From assembly GCA_009760855.2 (NCBI GenBank), contig WPIO01000236.1, positions 1-62,000 on the forward strand: a stretch of 62,000 nt of DNA, in the 5' to 3' direction. Position 1 is the first letter of the stretch; the number at the start of each line of letters is the position of its first letter. The position numbers and the translations under genes were made by a program. Under the pieces are notes generated by a model. The model worked only from the letters and a program-made list of their open reading frames with translations. It had not been told where the DNA came from and did no database searches. This document shows positions 38,831-51,825 of this stretch, in pieces. This stretch comes from Cristatella mucedo (taxonomy: Eukaryota > Bryozoa > Phylactolaemata > Cristatellidae).

Positions 38831-39822
38831 TTTAAAGCATTTCGCACGTAAATAACACGTTTCGCACAAGTTCGCAGCAGATCGCGGAATATGTAGAAAC
38901 TTTAAATCTGCATGTCGGAGCGTGCACTGACTGGCAGCAGAGTGCTGCACCATGTTTAAAGCATTTCGCACGTAAATAACACGTTTCGCACGAGTTCGCA
39001 CCAGATCGCGGAATATGTAGAAACTTCAAATCTGCATTTCGGAGCGTGCGGTGACTGGCAGCAGAGTGCTGCACCATGTTTAATGCATTTCGCACGTAAA
39101 TAACACGTTTCGCACGAGTTCAGAGCAGATCGCGGAATATCTAGAAACTTCAAATCTGCATGTCGGAGCGTGCGCTGACTGGCAGCAGAGTGCTGCACCA
39201 TGTTTAAAGCATTTCGCACGTAAATAACACGTGTCGCACAAGTTCGCATCAGATCGCGGAATATGTAGAAACTTCAAATCTGCATTTCGGAGCGTGCGCT
39301 GACTGGCAGCAGAGTGCTGCACCATGTTTAACGCATTTCGCACGTAAATGATACGTTTCGCACAAGTTCGCATCAGATCGCGGAATATGTAGAAACGTAT
39401 ATTATGCATTTCGGAGCGTGCGGTGACTGGCAGCAGAGTGCTGCACCATGTTTAAAGCATTTCGCACGTAAATAACACGTTTCGCACAAGTTCGCATCAG
39501 ATCGCGGAATATGTAGAAACTTTAATTCTGCATTTCGGAGCGTGCGCTGACTGGCAGCAGAGTGCTGCACCATGTTTAAAGCATTTCGCACGTAAATAAC
39601 ACGTTTCGCACAAGTTCGCATCAGATCGCGGAATATGTAAAAACGTATATTCTGCATTTCGGAGCGTGCGCTGACTGGCAGCAGAGTGCTGCACCATGTT
39701 TAAAGCATTTCGCACGTAAATAACACGTTTCGCACGAGTTCGCACCAGATCGCGGAATATGTAGAAACTTTAAATCTGCATCTCGGAGCGTGCCCTGACA
39801 TGCAGCAGAGTGCTGCACCATG
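38831..39822 (+). repeat. 8-unit higher-order repeat, copy 2 (992 bp)
   Basis: Units 1-4 and 8 are cognate with copy 1; unit 3 again has TTCAGAGCAG and ATCTAG, and unit 4 again has CACGTGTCGC. Units 5-7 differ: unit 5 (39327) has TTTAACGC, AAATGATACG and GTATATTATG with GCGGTG, which matches the unit at 4605 rather than copy 1. The copy therefore looks like a hybrid of the local 8-mer and the series near 4.2-5 kb. Confidence 0.85.
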
Positions 39823-42800
39823 TTTAAAGCATTTCGCACGTAAATAACACGTTTCGCACAAGTTCGCACCGATTCGCACGAGTTTGCAGCAGATCGCGGA
39901 ATATGTAGAAACTTCAAATCTGCATTTCGGAGCGTGCGCTGACTGGCAGCAGAGTGCTGCACCATGTTTAAAGCATTTCGCACGTAAATAACACGTTTCG
40001 CACGAGTTCGCAGCAGATCGCGGAATATGTAGAAACTTCAAATCTGCATTTCGGAGCGTGCGCTGACTGGCAGCAGAGTGCTGCACCATGTTTAAAGCAT
40101 TTCGCACGTAAATAACACGTTTCGCACAAGTTCGCATCAGATCGCGGAATATGTAGAAACTTCAAATCTGCATTTCGGAGCGTGCGCTGACTGGCAGCAG
40201 AGTGCTGCACCATGTTTAAAGCATTTCGCACGTAAATAACACGTTTCGCACAAGTTCGCATCAGATCGCGGAATATGTAGAAACTTTAAATCTGCATTTC
40301 GGAGCGTGTGCGGTGACTGGCAGCAGAGTGCTGCACCATGTTTAAAGCATTTCGCACGTAAATAACACGTTTCGCACAAGTTCGCATCAGATCGCGGAAT
40401 ATGTAGAAACTTTAAATCTGCATGTCGGAGCGTGCGCTGACTGGCAGCAGAGTGCTGCACCATGTTTAAAGCATTTCGCACGTAAATAACACGTTTCGCA
40501 CGAGTTCGCAGCAGATCGCGGAATATGTAGAAACTTCAAATCTGCATTTCGGAGCGTGCGCTGACTGGCAGCAGAGTGCTGCACCATGTTTAAAGCATTT
40601 CGCACGTAAATAACACGTTTCGCACGAGTTCGCACCAGATCGCGGAATATGTAGAAACTTTAAATCTGCATGTCGGAGCGTGCGCTGACTGGCAGCAGAG
40701 TGCTGCACCATGTTTAAAGCATTTCGCACGTAAATAACACGTTTCGCACGAGTTCGCAGCAGATCGCGGAATATGTAGAAACTTCAAATCTGCATTTCGG
40801 AGCGTGCGCTGACTGGCAGCAGAGTGCTGCACCATGTTTAAAGCATTTCGCACGTAAATAACACGTTTCGCACAAGTTCGCATCAGATCGCGGAATATGT
40901 AGAAACTTTAAAATCTGCATTCGGAGCGTGTGCTGACTGGCAGCAGAGTGCTGCACCATGTTTAAAGCATTTCGCACGTAAATAACACGTTTCGCACGAG
41001 TTCGCATCAGATCGCGGAATATGTAGAAACTTTAAATCTGCATGTCGGAGCGTGTGCTGACTGGCAGCAGAGTGCTGCACCATGTTTAAAGCATTTCGCA
41101 CGTAAAAATAACACGTTTCGCACGAGTTCGCACCAGATCGCGGAATATGTAGAAACTTCAAATCTGCATGTCGGAGCGTGTGCTGACTGGCAGCAGAGTG
41201 CTGCACCATGTTTAAAGCATTTCGCACGTAAATAACACGTTTCGCACGAGTTCGCAGCAGATCGCGGAATATGTAGAAACTTCAAATCTGCATTTCGGAG
41301 CGTGCGCTGACTGGCAGCAGAGTGCTGCACCATGTTTAAAGCATTTCGCACGTAAATAACACGTTTCGCACGAGTTCGCAGCAGATCGCGGAATATGTAG
41401 AAACTTCAAATCTGCATTTCGGAGCGTGCGCTGACTGGCAGCAGAGTGCTGCACCATGTTTAAAGCATTTCGCACGTAAATAACACGTTTCGCACAAGTT
41501 CGCATCAGATCGCGGAATATGTAGAAACTTCAAATCTGCATTTCGGAGCGTGCGCTGACTGGCAGCAGAGTGCTGCACCATGTTTAAAGCATTTCGCACG
41601 TAAATAACACGTTTCGCACAAGTTCGCATCAGATCGCGGAATATGTAGAAACTTCAAATCTGCATTTCGGAGCGTGCGCTGACTGACAGCAGAGTGCTGC
41701 ACCATGTTTAAAGCATTTCGCACGTAAATAACACGTTTCGCACGAGTTCGCAGCAGATCGCGGAATATGTAGAAACTTTAAATCTGCATGTCGGAGCGTG
41801 CCCTGACATGCAGCAGAGTGCTGCACCATGTTTAAAGCATTTCGCACGTAAATAACACGTTTCGCACGAGTTCGCACCAGATCGCGGAATATGTAGAAAC
41901 TTTAAAATCCGCATGTCGGAGGGGGAGCTGACTGGCAGCAGAGTGCTGCACCATGTTTAAAGCAATTCGGACGTAAATAACACGTTTCGCACGAGTTCGC
42001 AGCAGATCGCGGAATATGTAGAAACTTCAAATCTGCATTTCGGAGCGTGCGCTGACTGGCAGCAGAGTGCTGCACCATGTTTAAAGCATTTCGCACGTAA
42101 ATAACACGTTTCGCACAAGTTCGCACCAGATCGCGGAATATGTAGAAACTTTAAATCTGCATGTCGGAGCGTGCGCTGACTGGCAGCAGAGTGCTGCACC
42201 ATGTTTAAAGCATTTCGCACGTAAATAACACGTTTCGCACGAGTTCGCAGCAGATCGCGGAATATGTAGAAACTTCAAATCTGCATGTCGGAGCGTGCCG
42301 TGACGTGCAGCAGAGTGCTGCACCATGTTTAAAGCATATCGAATTTAAATAACACGTTTCGCACGAGTTCGCAGCAAATCGCGGAATATGTAGAAACTTC
42401 AAATCTGCATTTCGGAGCGTGCGCTGACTGGCAGCAGAGTGCTGCACCATGTTTAAAGCATTTCGCACGTAAATAACACGTTTCGCACGAGTTCGCAGCA
42501 GATCGCGGAATATGTAGAAACTTTAAATCTGCATTTCGGAGCGTGCGCTGACTGGCAGCAGAGTGCTGCACCATGTTTAAAGCATTTCGCACGTAAATAA
42601 CACGTTTCGCACAAGTTCGCATCAGATCGCGGAATATGTAGAAACTTTAAATCTGCATTTCGGAGCGTGCGCTGACTGGCAGCAGAGTGCTGCACCATGT
42701 TTAAAGCATTTCGCACGTAAATAACACGTTTCGCACAAGTTCGCAGCAGATCGCGGAATATGTAGAAACTTTCAAATCTGCATGTCGGAGCGTGCGCTGA

Positions 42801-43693
42801 CTGGCAGCAGAGTGCTGCACCATGTTTAAAGCATTTCGCACGTAAATAACACGTTTCGCACAAGTTCGCATCAGATCGCGGAATATGTAGAAACTCCAAT
42901 CTCTGCATTTCGGAGCGTGCGCTGACTGGCAGCAGAGTGCTGCACCATGTTTAAAGCATTTCGCACGTAAATAACACGTTTCGCACGAGTTCGCATCAGA
43001 TCGCGGAATATGTAGAAACTTCAAATCTGCATTTCGGAGCGTGCGCTGACTGGCAGCAGAGTGCTGCACCATGTTTAAAGCATTTCGCACGTAAATAACA
43101 CGTTTCGCACAAGTTCGCATCAGATCGCGGAATATGTAGAAACTTTAAATCTGCATTTCGGAGCGTGCGCTGACTGGCAGCAGAGTGCTGCACCATGTTT
43201 AAAGCATTTCGCACGTAAATAACACGTTTCGCACAAGTTCGCATCAGATCGCGGAATATGTAGAAACGTTCAAATCTGCATTTCGGAGCGTGCGCTGACT
43301 GGCAGCAGAGTGCTGCACCATGTTTAAAGCATTTCGCACGTAAATAACACGTTTCGCACAAGTTCGCAGCAGATCGCGGAATATGTAGAAAACTTAAATC
43401 TGCATTTCGGAGCGTGCGCTGACTGGCAGCAGAGTGCTGCACCATGTTTAAAGCATTTCGCACGTAAATAACACGTTTCGCACGAGTTCGCAGCAGATCG
43501 CGGAATATGTAGAAACTTCAAATCTGCATTTCGGAGCGTGCGCTTGCTCCTAGCAGAGTGCTGCACCTTGTTAAAAGAATTTCGCACGTAAAAACACGTT
43601 TCGCACGAGTTCGCAGCAGATCGCGGAATATGTAGAAACTTCAAATCTGCATGTCGGAGCGTGCGCTGACTGGCAGCAGAGTGCTGCACCATG

Positions 43694-43797
43694 TTTAAAG
43701 CATTTCGCACGTAAATAACACGTTTCGCACGAGTTCGGAGCAGATCGCGGAATGTGTAAAACTTTCAAATCTGCATTTCGGAGCGTGTGCTGACTTG
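43694..43797 (+). repeat. 104-bp unit lacking exactly the hairpin
   Basis: The unit runs to GTGCTGACT and continues with TGTTTAAAGC of the next unit. Positions 103-122 are missing: 20 bp that contain the complete GCAGCA-GAG-TGCTGC dyad. Everything else is present, with TTCGGAGCAG and GAATGTGTAAAAC variants. Confidence 0.85.
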
Positions 43798-45295
43798 TTT
43801 AAAGCATTTCGCACGTAAATAACACGTTTCGCACGAGTTCGCAGCAGATCGCGGAATATGTAGAAACTTCAAATCTGCATTTCGGAGCGTGTGCTGACTG
43901 GCAGCAGAGTGCTGCACCATGTTTAAAGCATTTCGCACGTAAATAACACGTTTCGCACGAGTTCGCAGCAGATCGCGGAATATGTAGAAACTTTAAATCT
44001 GCATTTCGGAGCGTGCTCTGACTGGCAGCAGAGTGCTGCACCATGTTTAAAGCATTTCGCACGTAAATAACACGTTTCGCACGAGTTCGCAGCAGATCGC
44101 GGAATATGTAGAAACTTTAAATCTGCATGTCGGAGCGTGCGCTGACTGGCAGCAGAGTGCTGCACCATGTTTAAAGCATTTCGCACGTAAATAACACGTT
44201 TCGCACGAAGTTCGCATCAGATCGCGGAATATGTAGAAACTTCAAATCTGCATTTCGGAGCGTGCGCTGACTGGCAGCAGAGTGCTGCACCATGTTTAAA
44301 GCATTTCGCACGTAAATAACACGTTTCGCACGAGTTCGCATCAGATCGCGGAATATGTAGAAACTTCAAATCTGCATTTCGGAGCGTGCGCTGACTGGCA
44401 GCAGAGTGCTGCACCATGTTTAAAGCATTTCGCACGTAAATAACACGTTTCGCACAAGTTCGCATCAGATCGCGGAATATGTAGAAACTTCAAATCTGCA
44501 TTTCGGAGCGTGCGCTGACTGGCAGCAGAGTGCTGCACCATGTTTAAAGCATTTCGCACGTAAATAACACGTTTCGCACAAGTTCGCATCAGATCGCGGA
44601 ATATGTAGAAACGTAAATCTGCATTTCGGAGCGTGCGCTTGCTAGCAGCAGAGTGCTGCATGTTGTTTAAGGCATTTCGCACGTGAATAGCACACGTTTC
44701 GCACAAGTTCGCATCAGATCGCGGAATATGTAGAAACTTTAAATCTGCATTTCGGAGCGTGCGCTGACTGGCAGCAGAGTGCTGCACCATGTTTAAAGCA
44801 TTTCGCACGTAAATAACACGTTTCGCACGAGTTCGCAGCAGATCGCGGAATATGTAGAAACTTTAAATCTGCATGTCGGAGCGTGCGCTGACTGGCAGCA
44901 GAGTGCTGCACCATGTTTAAAGCATTTCGCACGTAAATAACACGTTTCGCACGAGTTCGCAGCAGATCGCGGAATATGTAGAAACTTCAAATCTGCATTT
45001 CGGAGCGTGTGCTGACTGGCTGGCAGCAGAGTGCTGCACCATGTTTAAAGCATTTCGCACGTAAATAACACGTTTCGCACGAGTTCGCAGCAGATCGCGG
45101 ATATATGTAGAACTTTTCAAATCTGCATTTCGGAGCGTGCGCTGACTGGCAGCAGAGTGCTGCACCATGTTTAAAAGCATTTTCGCACGTAAATAACACG
45201 TTTCGCACAAGTTCGCATCAGATCGCGGAATATGTAGAAACTTCAAATCTGCATTTCGGAGCGTGCGCTGACTGGCAGCAGAGTGCTGCACCATG

Positions 45296-45497
45296 TTTAA
45301 AGCATTTCGCACGTAAATAACACGTTTCGCACACGTTTCGCACAAGTGTAGAAACGCATGCAGATCGCGCGCTGATATGTAGAAACTTCAAATCGTAAAT
45401 AACACGTTTCGCACGAGTTTCAGATCGCGGAATATGTAGAAACTTTAAATCTGCATTTCGGAGCGTGCACTGACTGGCAGCAGAGTGCTGCACCATG
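45296..45497 (+). repeat. Scrambled unit of 202 bp
   Basis: After a normal start, CACGTTTCGCA is duplicated, then short pieces of the unit follow out of order: GTGTAGAAACGCATG, CAGATCGCGCGCTG, ATATGTAGAAACTTC, AAATCGTAAATAAC, and finally CGAGTTTCAGATCGCGG leading into a normal right half. All pieces are satellite. It resembles replication-slippage or template-switch repair, or a misassembled spot. Confidence 0.75.
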
Positions 45498-48400
45498 TTT
45501 AAAGCATTTCGCACGTAAATAACACGTTTTGCACGAGTTCGCATCAGATCGCGGAATATGTAGAAACTTTAAATCTGCATTTCGGAGCGTGCGCTGACTG
45601 GCAGCAGAGTGCTGCACCATGTTTAAAGCATTTCGCACGTAAATAACACGTTTCGCACAAGTTCGCAGCAGATCGCGGAATATGTAGAAACCTCGAACCT
45701 GCATTTCGGAGCGTGCGCTGACTGGCAGCAGAGTGCTGCACCATGTTTAAAGCATTTCGCACGTAAATAACACGTTTCGCACGAGTTCGCAGCAGATCGC
45801 GGAATATGTAGAAACTTTAAATCTGCATTTCGGAGCGTGCGCTGACTGGCAGCAGAGTGCTGCACCATGTTTAAAGCATTTCGCACGTAAATAACACGTT
45901 TCGCACGAGTTCGCAGCAGATCGCGGAATATGTAGAAACTTCAAATCTGCATTTCGGAGCGTGCGCTGACTGGCAGCAGAGTGCTGCACCATGTTTAAAG
46001 CATTTCGCACGTAAATAATAACACGTTTCGCACGAGTTCGCAGCAGATCGCGGAATATGTAGAAACTTCAAATCTGCATTTCGGAGCGTGCGCTGACTGG
46101 CAGCAGAGTGCTGCACCATGTTTAAAGCATTTCGCACGTAAATAACACGTTTCGCACAAGTTCGCAGCAGATCGCGGAATATGTAGAAACTTCAAATCTG
46201 CATTTCGGAGCGTGCGCTGACTGGCAGCAGAGTGCTGCACCATGTTTAAAGCATTTCGCACGTAAATAACACGTTTCGCACAAGTTCGCAGCAGATCGCG
46301 GAATATGTAGAAACTTTCAAATCTGCATTTCGGAGCGTGCGCTGACTGGCAGCAGAGTGCTGCACCATGTTTAAAGCATTTCGCACGTAAATAACACGTT
46401 TCGCACGAGTTCAGAGCAGATCGCGGAATATGTAGAAACTTCAAATCTGCATTTCGGAGCGTGCGCTGACTGGCAGCAGAGTGCTGCACCATGTTTAAAG
46501 CATTTCGCACGTAAATAACACGTTTCGCACGAGTTCGCAGCAGATCGCGGAATATGTAGAAACTTCAAATCTGCATTTCGGAGCGTGCGCTGACTGGCAG
46601 CAGAGTGCTGCACCATGTTTAAAGCATTTCGCACGTAAATAACACGTTTCGCACGAGTTCAGAGCAGATCGCGGAATATGTAGAAACTTTAAATCTGCAT
46701 TTCGGAGCGTGGACTGACTGGCAGCAGAGTGCTGCACCATGTTTAAAGCATTTCGCACGTAAATAACACGTTTCGCAAGAGTTCGGAGCAGATCGCGGAA
46801 TATGTAGAAACTTAAATCTGCATTTCGGAGCGTGCGTGCTGACTGGCAGCAGAGTGCTGCACCATGTTTAAAGCATTTCGCACGTAAATAACACGTTTCG
46901 CACGAGTTCGCAGCAGATCGCGGAATATGTAGAAACTTAAAATCTGCATTTCGGAGCGTGTGCTGACTGGCAGCAGAGTGCTGCACCATGTTTAAAGCAT
47001 TTCGCACGTAAATAACACGTTTCGCACGAGTTCGCATCAGATCGCGGAATATGTAGAAACTTTAAATCTGCATTTCGGAGCGTGCGCTGACTGGCAGCAG
47101 AGTGCTGCACCATGTTTAAAGCATTTCGCACGTAAATAACACGTTTCGCACGAGTTCGCAGCAGATCGCGGAATATGTAGAAACTTTAAATCTGCATTTC
47201 GGAGCGTGTGCTGACTGGCAGCAGAGTGCTGCACCATGTTTAAAGCATTTCGCACGTAAATAACACGTTTCGCACGAGTTCGCAGCAGATCGCGGAATAT
47301 GTAGAAACTTTAAATCTGCATTTCGGAGCGTGCGCTGACTGGCAGCAGAGTGCTGCACCATGTTTAAAGCATTTCGCACGTAAATAACACGTTTCGCACA
47401 AGTTCGCAGCAGATCGCGGAATATGTAGAAACTTCAAATCTGCATTTCGGAGCGTGTGCTGACTGGCAGCAGAGTGCTGCACCATGTTTAAAGCATTTCG
47501 CACGTAAATAACACGTTTCGCACGAGTTCGCACCAGATCGCGGAATATGTAGAAACTTCAAATCTGCATGTCGGAGCGTGCGCTGACTGGCAGCAGAGTG
47601 CTGCACCATGTTTAAAGCATTTCGCACGTAAATAACACGTTTAGCACGAGTTCGCAGCAGATCGCGGAATATGAAGAAACTTCAAATCTGCATGTCGGAG
47701 CGTGCACTGACTGGCAGCAGAGTGCTGCACCATGTTTAAAGCATTTCGCACGTAAATAACACGTTTCGCACGAGTTCGCACCAGATCGCGGAATACGTAA
47801 ACACTTCAAATCTTCATTTGGAGCGTGCTCTGACTGGCAGCAGAGTGCTGCACCATGTTTAAAGCATTTCGCACGTAAATAACACGTTTCGCACGAGTTC
47901 CCACCAGATCGCGGAATATGTAGAAACTTCAAATCTGCATTTCGGAGCGTGCGCTGACTGGCAGCAGAGTGCTGCACCATGTTTAAAGCATTTCGCACGT
48001 AAATAACACGTTTCGCACAAGTTCGCACCAGATCGCGGAATATGTAGAAACTTTAAATCTGCATGTCGGAGCGTGCGCTGACTGGCAGCAGAGTGCTGCA
48101 CCATGTTTAAAGCATTTCGCACGTAAATAACACGTTTCGCACAAGTTCGCACCAGATCGCGGAATATGTAGAAACTTTAAATCTGCATTTCGGAGCGTGC
48201 GCTGACTGGCAGCAGAGTGCTGCACCATGTTTAAAGCATTTCGCACGTAAATAACACGTTTCGCACGAGTTCGCAGCAGATCGCGGAATATGTAGAAACT
48301 TCAAATCTGCATGTCGGAGCGTGTGCTGACTGGCAGCAGAGTGCTGCACCATGTTTAAAGCATTTCGCACGTAAATAACACGTTTCGCACGAGTTCGCAG

Positions 48401-50209
48401 CAGATCGCGGAATATGTAGAAACTTCAAATCTGCATTTCGGAGCGTGTGCTGACTGGCAGCAGAGTGCTGCACCATGTTTAAAGCATTTCGCACGTAAAT
48501 AACACGTTTCGCACGAGTTCGCACCAGATCGCGGAATATGTAGAAACTTCAAATCTGCATTTCGGAGCGTGCGCTGACTGGCAGCAGAGTGCTGCACCAT
48601 GTTTAAAGCATTTCGCACGTAAATAACACGTTTCGCACAAGTTCGCAGCAGATCGCGGAATATGTAGAAACTTTAAATCTGCATTTCGGAGCGTGTGCTG
48701 ACTGGCAGCAGAGTGCTGCACCATGTTTAAAGCATTTCGCACGTAAATAACACGTTTCGCACGAGTTCGCACCAGATCGCGGAATATGTAGAAACTTCAA
48801 ATCTGCATTCGGGAGCGTGCGCTGACTGGCAGCAGAGTGCTGCACCATGTTTAAAGCATTTCGCACGTAAATAACACGTTTCGCACGAGTTTGCAGCAGA
48901 TCGCGGAATATGTAGAAACTTTAAATCTGCATTTCGGAGCGTGTGCTGACTGGCAGCAGAGTGCTGCACCATGTTTAAAGCATTTCGCACGTAAATAACA
49001 CGTTTCGCACGAGTTCGCACCAGATCGCGGAATATGTAGAAACTTTAAATCTGCATGTCGGAGCGTGCGCTGACTGGCAGCAGAGTGCTGCACCATGTTT
49101 AAAGCATTTCGCACGTAAATAACACGTTTCGCACGAGTTCGCATCAGATCGCGGAATATGTAGAAACTTCAAATCTGCATTTCGGAGCGTGTGCTGACTG
49201 GCAGCAGAGTGCTGCACCATGTTTAAAGCATTTCGCACGTAAATAACACGTTTCGCACGAGTTCGCACCAGATCGCGGAATATGTAGAAACTTCAAATCT
49301 GCATTTCGGAGCGTGCGCTGACTGGCAGCAGAGTGCTGCACCATGTTTAAAGCATTTCGCACGTAAATAACACGTTTCGCACAAGTTCGCATCAGATCGC
49401 GGAATATGTAGAAACTTCAAATCTGCATTTCGGAGCGTGCGCTGACTGGCAGCAGAGTGCTGCACCATGTTTAAAGCATTTCGCACGTAAATAACACGTT
49501 TCGCACAAGTTCGCATCAGATCGCGGAATATGTAAAAACGTATATTCTGCATTTCGGAGCGTGCGCTGACTGGCAGCAGAGTGCTGCACCATGTTTAAAG
49601 CATTTCGCACGTAAATAACACGTTTCGCACAAGTTCGCAGCAGATCTCGGAATATGTAGAAACTTTAAATCTGCATGTCGGAGCGTGCTGTGGCAGCAGA
49701 GTGCTGCACCATGTTTAAAGCATTTCGCACGTAAATAACACGTTTCGCACGAGTTCGCAGCAGATCGCGGAATATGTAGAAACTTCAAATCTGCATTTCG
49801 GAGCGTGCGCTGACTGGCAGCAGAGTGCTGCACCATGTTTAAAGCATTTCGCACGTAAATAACACGTTTCGCACGAGTTCGCAGCAGATCGCGGAATATG
49901 TAGAAACTTCAAATCTGCATGTCGGAGCGTGCGCTGACTGGCAGCAGAGTGCTGCACCATGTTTAAAGCATTTCGCACGTAAATAACACGTTTCGCACAA
50001 GTTCGCATCAGATCGCGGAATATGTAGAAACTTCAAATCTGCATTTCGGAGCGTGTGCTGACTGGCAGCAGAGTGCTGCACCATGTTTAAAGCATTTCGC
50101 ACGTAAATAACACGTTTCGCACAAGTTCGCATCAGATCGCGGAATATGTAAAAACGTATATTCTGCATTTCGGAGCGTGCGCTGACTGACAGCAGAGTGC
50201 TGCACCATG

Positions 50210-50957
50210 TTTAAAGCATTTAGCACGTAAATAACACGTTTCGCACAAGTTCGCACCAGATCGCGGAATATGTAGAAACTTTAAATCTGCATGTCGGAGC
50301 GTGCACTGACTGGCAGCAGAGTGCTGCACCATGTTTAAAGCATTTCGCACATAAATAACACGTTTCGCAAGAGTTCGGAGCAGATCGCGGAATGTCTAGA
50401 AACTTCCAATCTGCCTGTCGGAGCGTGTGCTGACGTGCAGCAGAGTGCTGCACCATGTTTAATGCATTTCGCACGAAAATAACACGTTTCGCACGAGTTT
50501 GCAGCAGATCGCGGAATATGTAGAAACTTTAAATCTGCATCTCGGAGCGTGCCCTGACATGCAGCAGAGTGCTGCACCATGTTTAAAGCATTTCGCACGT
50601 TAATAACACGTTTGGCACGAGTTCGCAGCAGATTGCGGAATATGTAGAAACTTTAAATCTGCATGTCGGAGCGTGCACTGGCTGGCAACAAAGTGCTGCA
50701 CCATTTTTAAAGCATATCGAACGTAAATAACACGTTTCGCACGAGTTCGCAGCAAATCGCGGAATATGTAGAAACTTCAAATCTGCATTTCGGAGCGTGG
50801 GCTGACTGGCAGCAGAGTGCTGCACCATGTTTAAAGCATTTCGCACGTAAATAACACGTTTCGCACAAGTTCGCATCTGATCGCGGAATATGTATGTAGA
50901 AACGTATATTCTGCATTTCGGAGCGTGCGCTGACTGACAGAAGAGTGCTGCACCATG
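50210..50957 (+). repeat. 6-unit higher-order repeat, copy 1 (748 bp)
   Basis: The units are: a, CACCAG with CATGTCGG and GCACTG (here with TTTAGCACG); b, GCAAGAGTTCGGAGCAG with GAATGTCTAG and TTCCAATCTGCCTG; c, TTTAATGC with GTTTGCAG, CATCTCGG and GTGCCCTGACATGCAG; d, ACGTTAATAACACGTTTGG with CTGGCAACAAAG; e, CATATCGAACG with CAGCAAATCGCGG; f, GTATATTCTG with CTGACTGACAG. The length exceeds 6 x 124 by 4 bp, owing to a TATG duplication in unit f near 50891. Confidence 0.85.
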
Positions 50958-51825
50958 TTTAAAGCATTTCGCACGTAAATAACACGTTTCGCACAAGTTC
51001 GCACCAGATCGCGGAATATGTAGAAACTTTAAATCTGCATGTCGGAGCGTGCACTGACTGGCAGCAGAGTGCTGCACCATGTTTAAAGCATTTCGCACGT
51101 AAATAACACGTTTCGCAAGAGTTCGGAGCAGATCGCGGAATGTCTAGAAACTTCCAATCTGCCTGTCGGAGCGTGTTCTGACTTGCAGCAGAGTGCTGCA
51201 CCATGTTTGATGTATTTCGCACGTAAATAACACGTTTCGCACGAGTTTGCAGCAGATCGCGGAAGATGTAGAAACTTCAAATCTGCATGTCGGAGCGTGC
51301 CCTGACATGCAGCAGATTGCTGCACCAAGTTTAAAGCATTTCGCACCTTAATAACACGTTTGGCACGAGTTCGCAGCAGATCACGGAATATGCAGAAACT
51401 TTAAATTTGCATGTCGGAGCGTGAGCTGGCTTGAAACAAAGTGCTGCACCATGTTTAAAGCATATCGAACGTAAATAACACGTTTCGCACGAGTTCGCAG
51501 CAAATCGCGGAATATGTAGAAACTTCAAATCTGCATTTCGGAGCGTGGGCTGACTGGCAGCAGAGTGCTGCACCATGTTTAAAGCATTTCGAACGTAAAT
51601 AACACGATTCGCACAAGTTTGCATCAGATCGCGGAATATGTAGAAACGTATATTCTGCATTTCGGAGCGTGAGCTGACTGACTGCAGAGTGCTGCACCAT
51701 GTTTAAAGCATTTCGCACGTAAATAACACGTTTCGCACAAGTTCGCACCAGATCGCGGAATATGTAGAAACTTTAAATCTGCATGTAAAAGCGTGCACTG
51801 ACTGGCAGCAGAGTGCTGCACCATG
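50706..51825 (+). repeat. 1,120-bp duplicated block, copy 1
   Basis: Nine units in the order e f a b c d e f a. The last has CATGTAAAAGCGTGC in place of CATGTCGGAGCGTGC. The whole block recurs 1,992 bp downstream with the same length and the same rare variants. Ordinary units flank it on the right. Confidence 0.85.
50958..51701 (+). repeat. 6-unit higher-order repeat, copy 2 (744 bp)
   Basis: The same a-f order as the preceding copy, exactly 6 x 124 bp. It has its own marks: TTTGATGTATTTCG in unit c, CAGCAGATTGCTG at the end of c, CTGGCTTGAAACAAAG in d, and CGATTCGCACAAGTTTGC in f. These marks are shared with 52946-53693 and not with copy 1, so copy 2 and that later copy are the closest relatives. 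Confidence 0.85.

Larger units (their letters stand above)
39823..50209. repeat. Array domain F: homogeneous, disturbed at 43.5-45.5 kb
   Basis: The units are mainly subtypes 1 and 2. The first unit (39823) is odd: CACCGATTCGCACGAGTTTG shows a small internal duplication. A lone CATATCGAA unit with CAGCAAATCGCGG stands at 42328. The middle, 43.5-45.5 kb, holds GCGCTTGCT variants (near 43541 and 44632), the hairpin-less unit at 43694 and the scrambled unit at 45296. From 45.5 to 49.5 kb spacing is again very regular. Confidence 0.8.
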
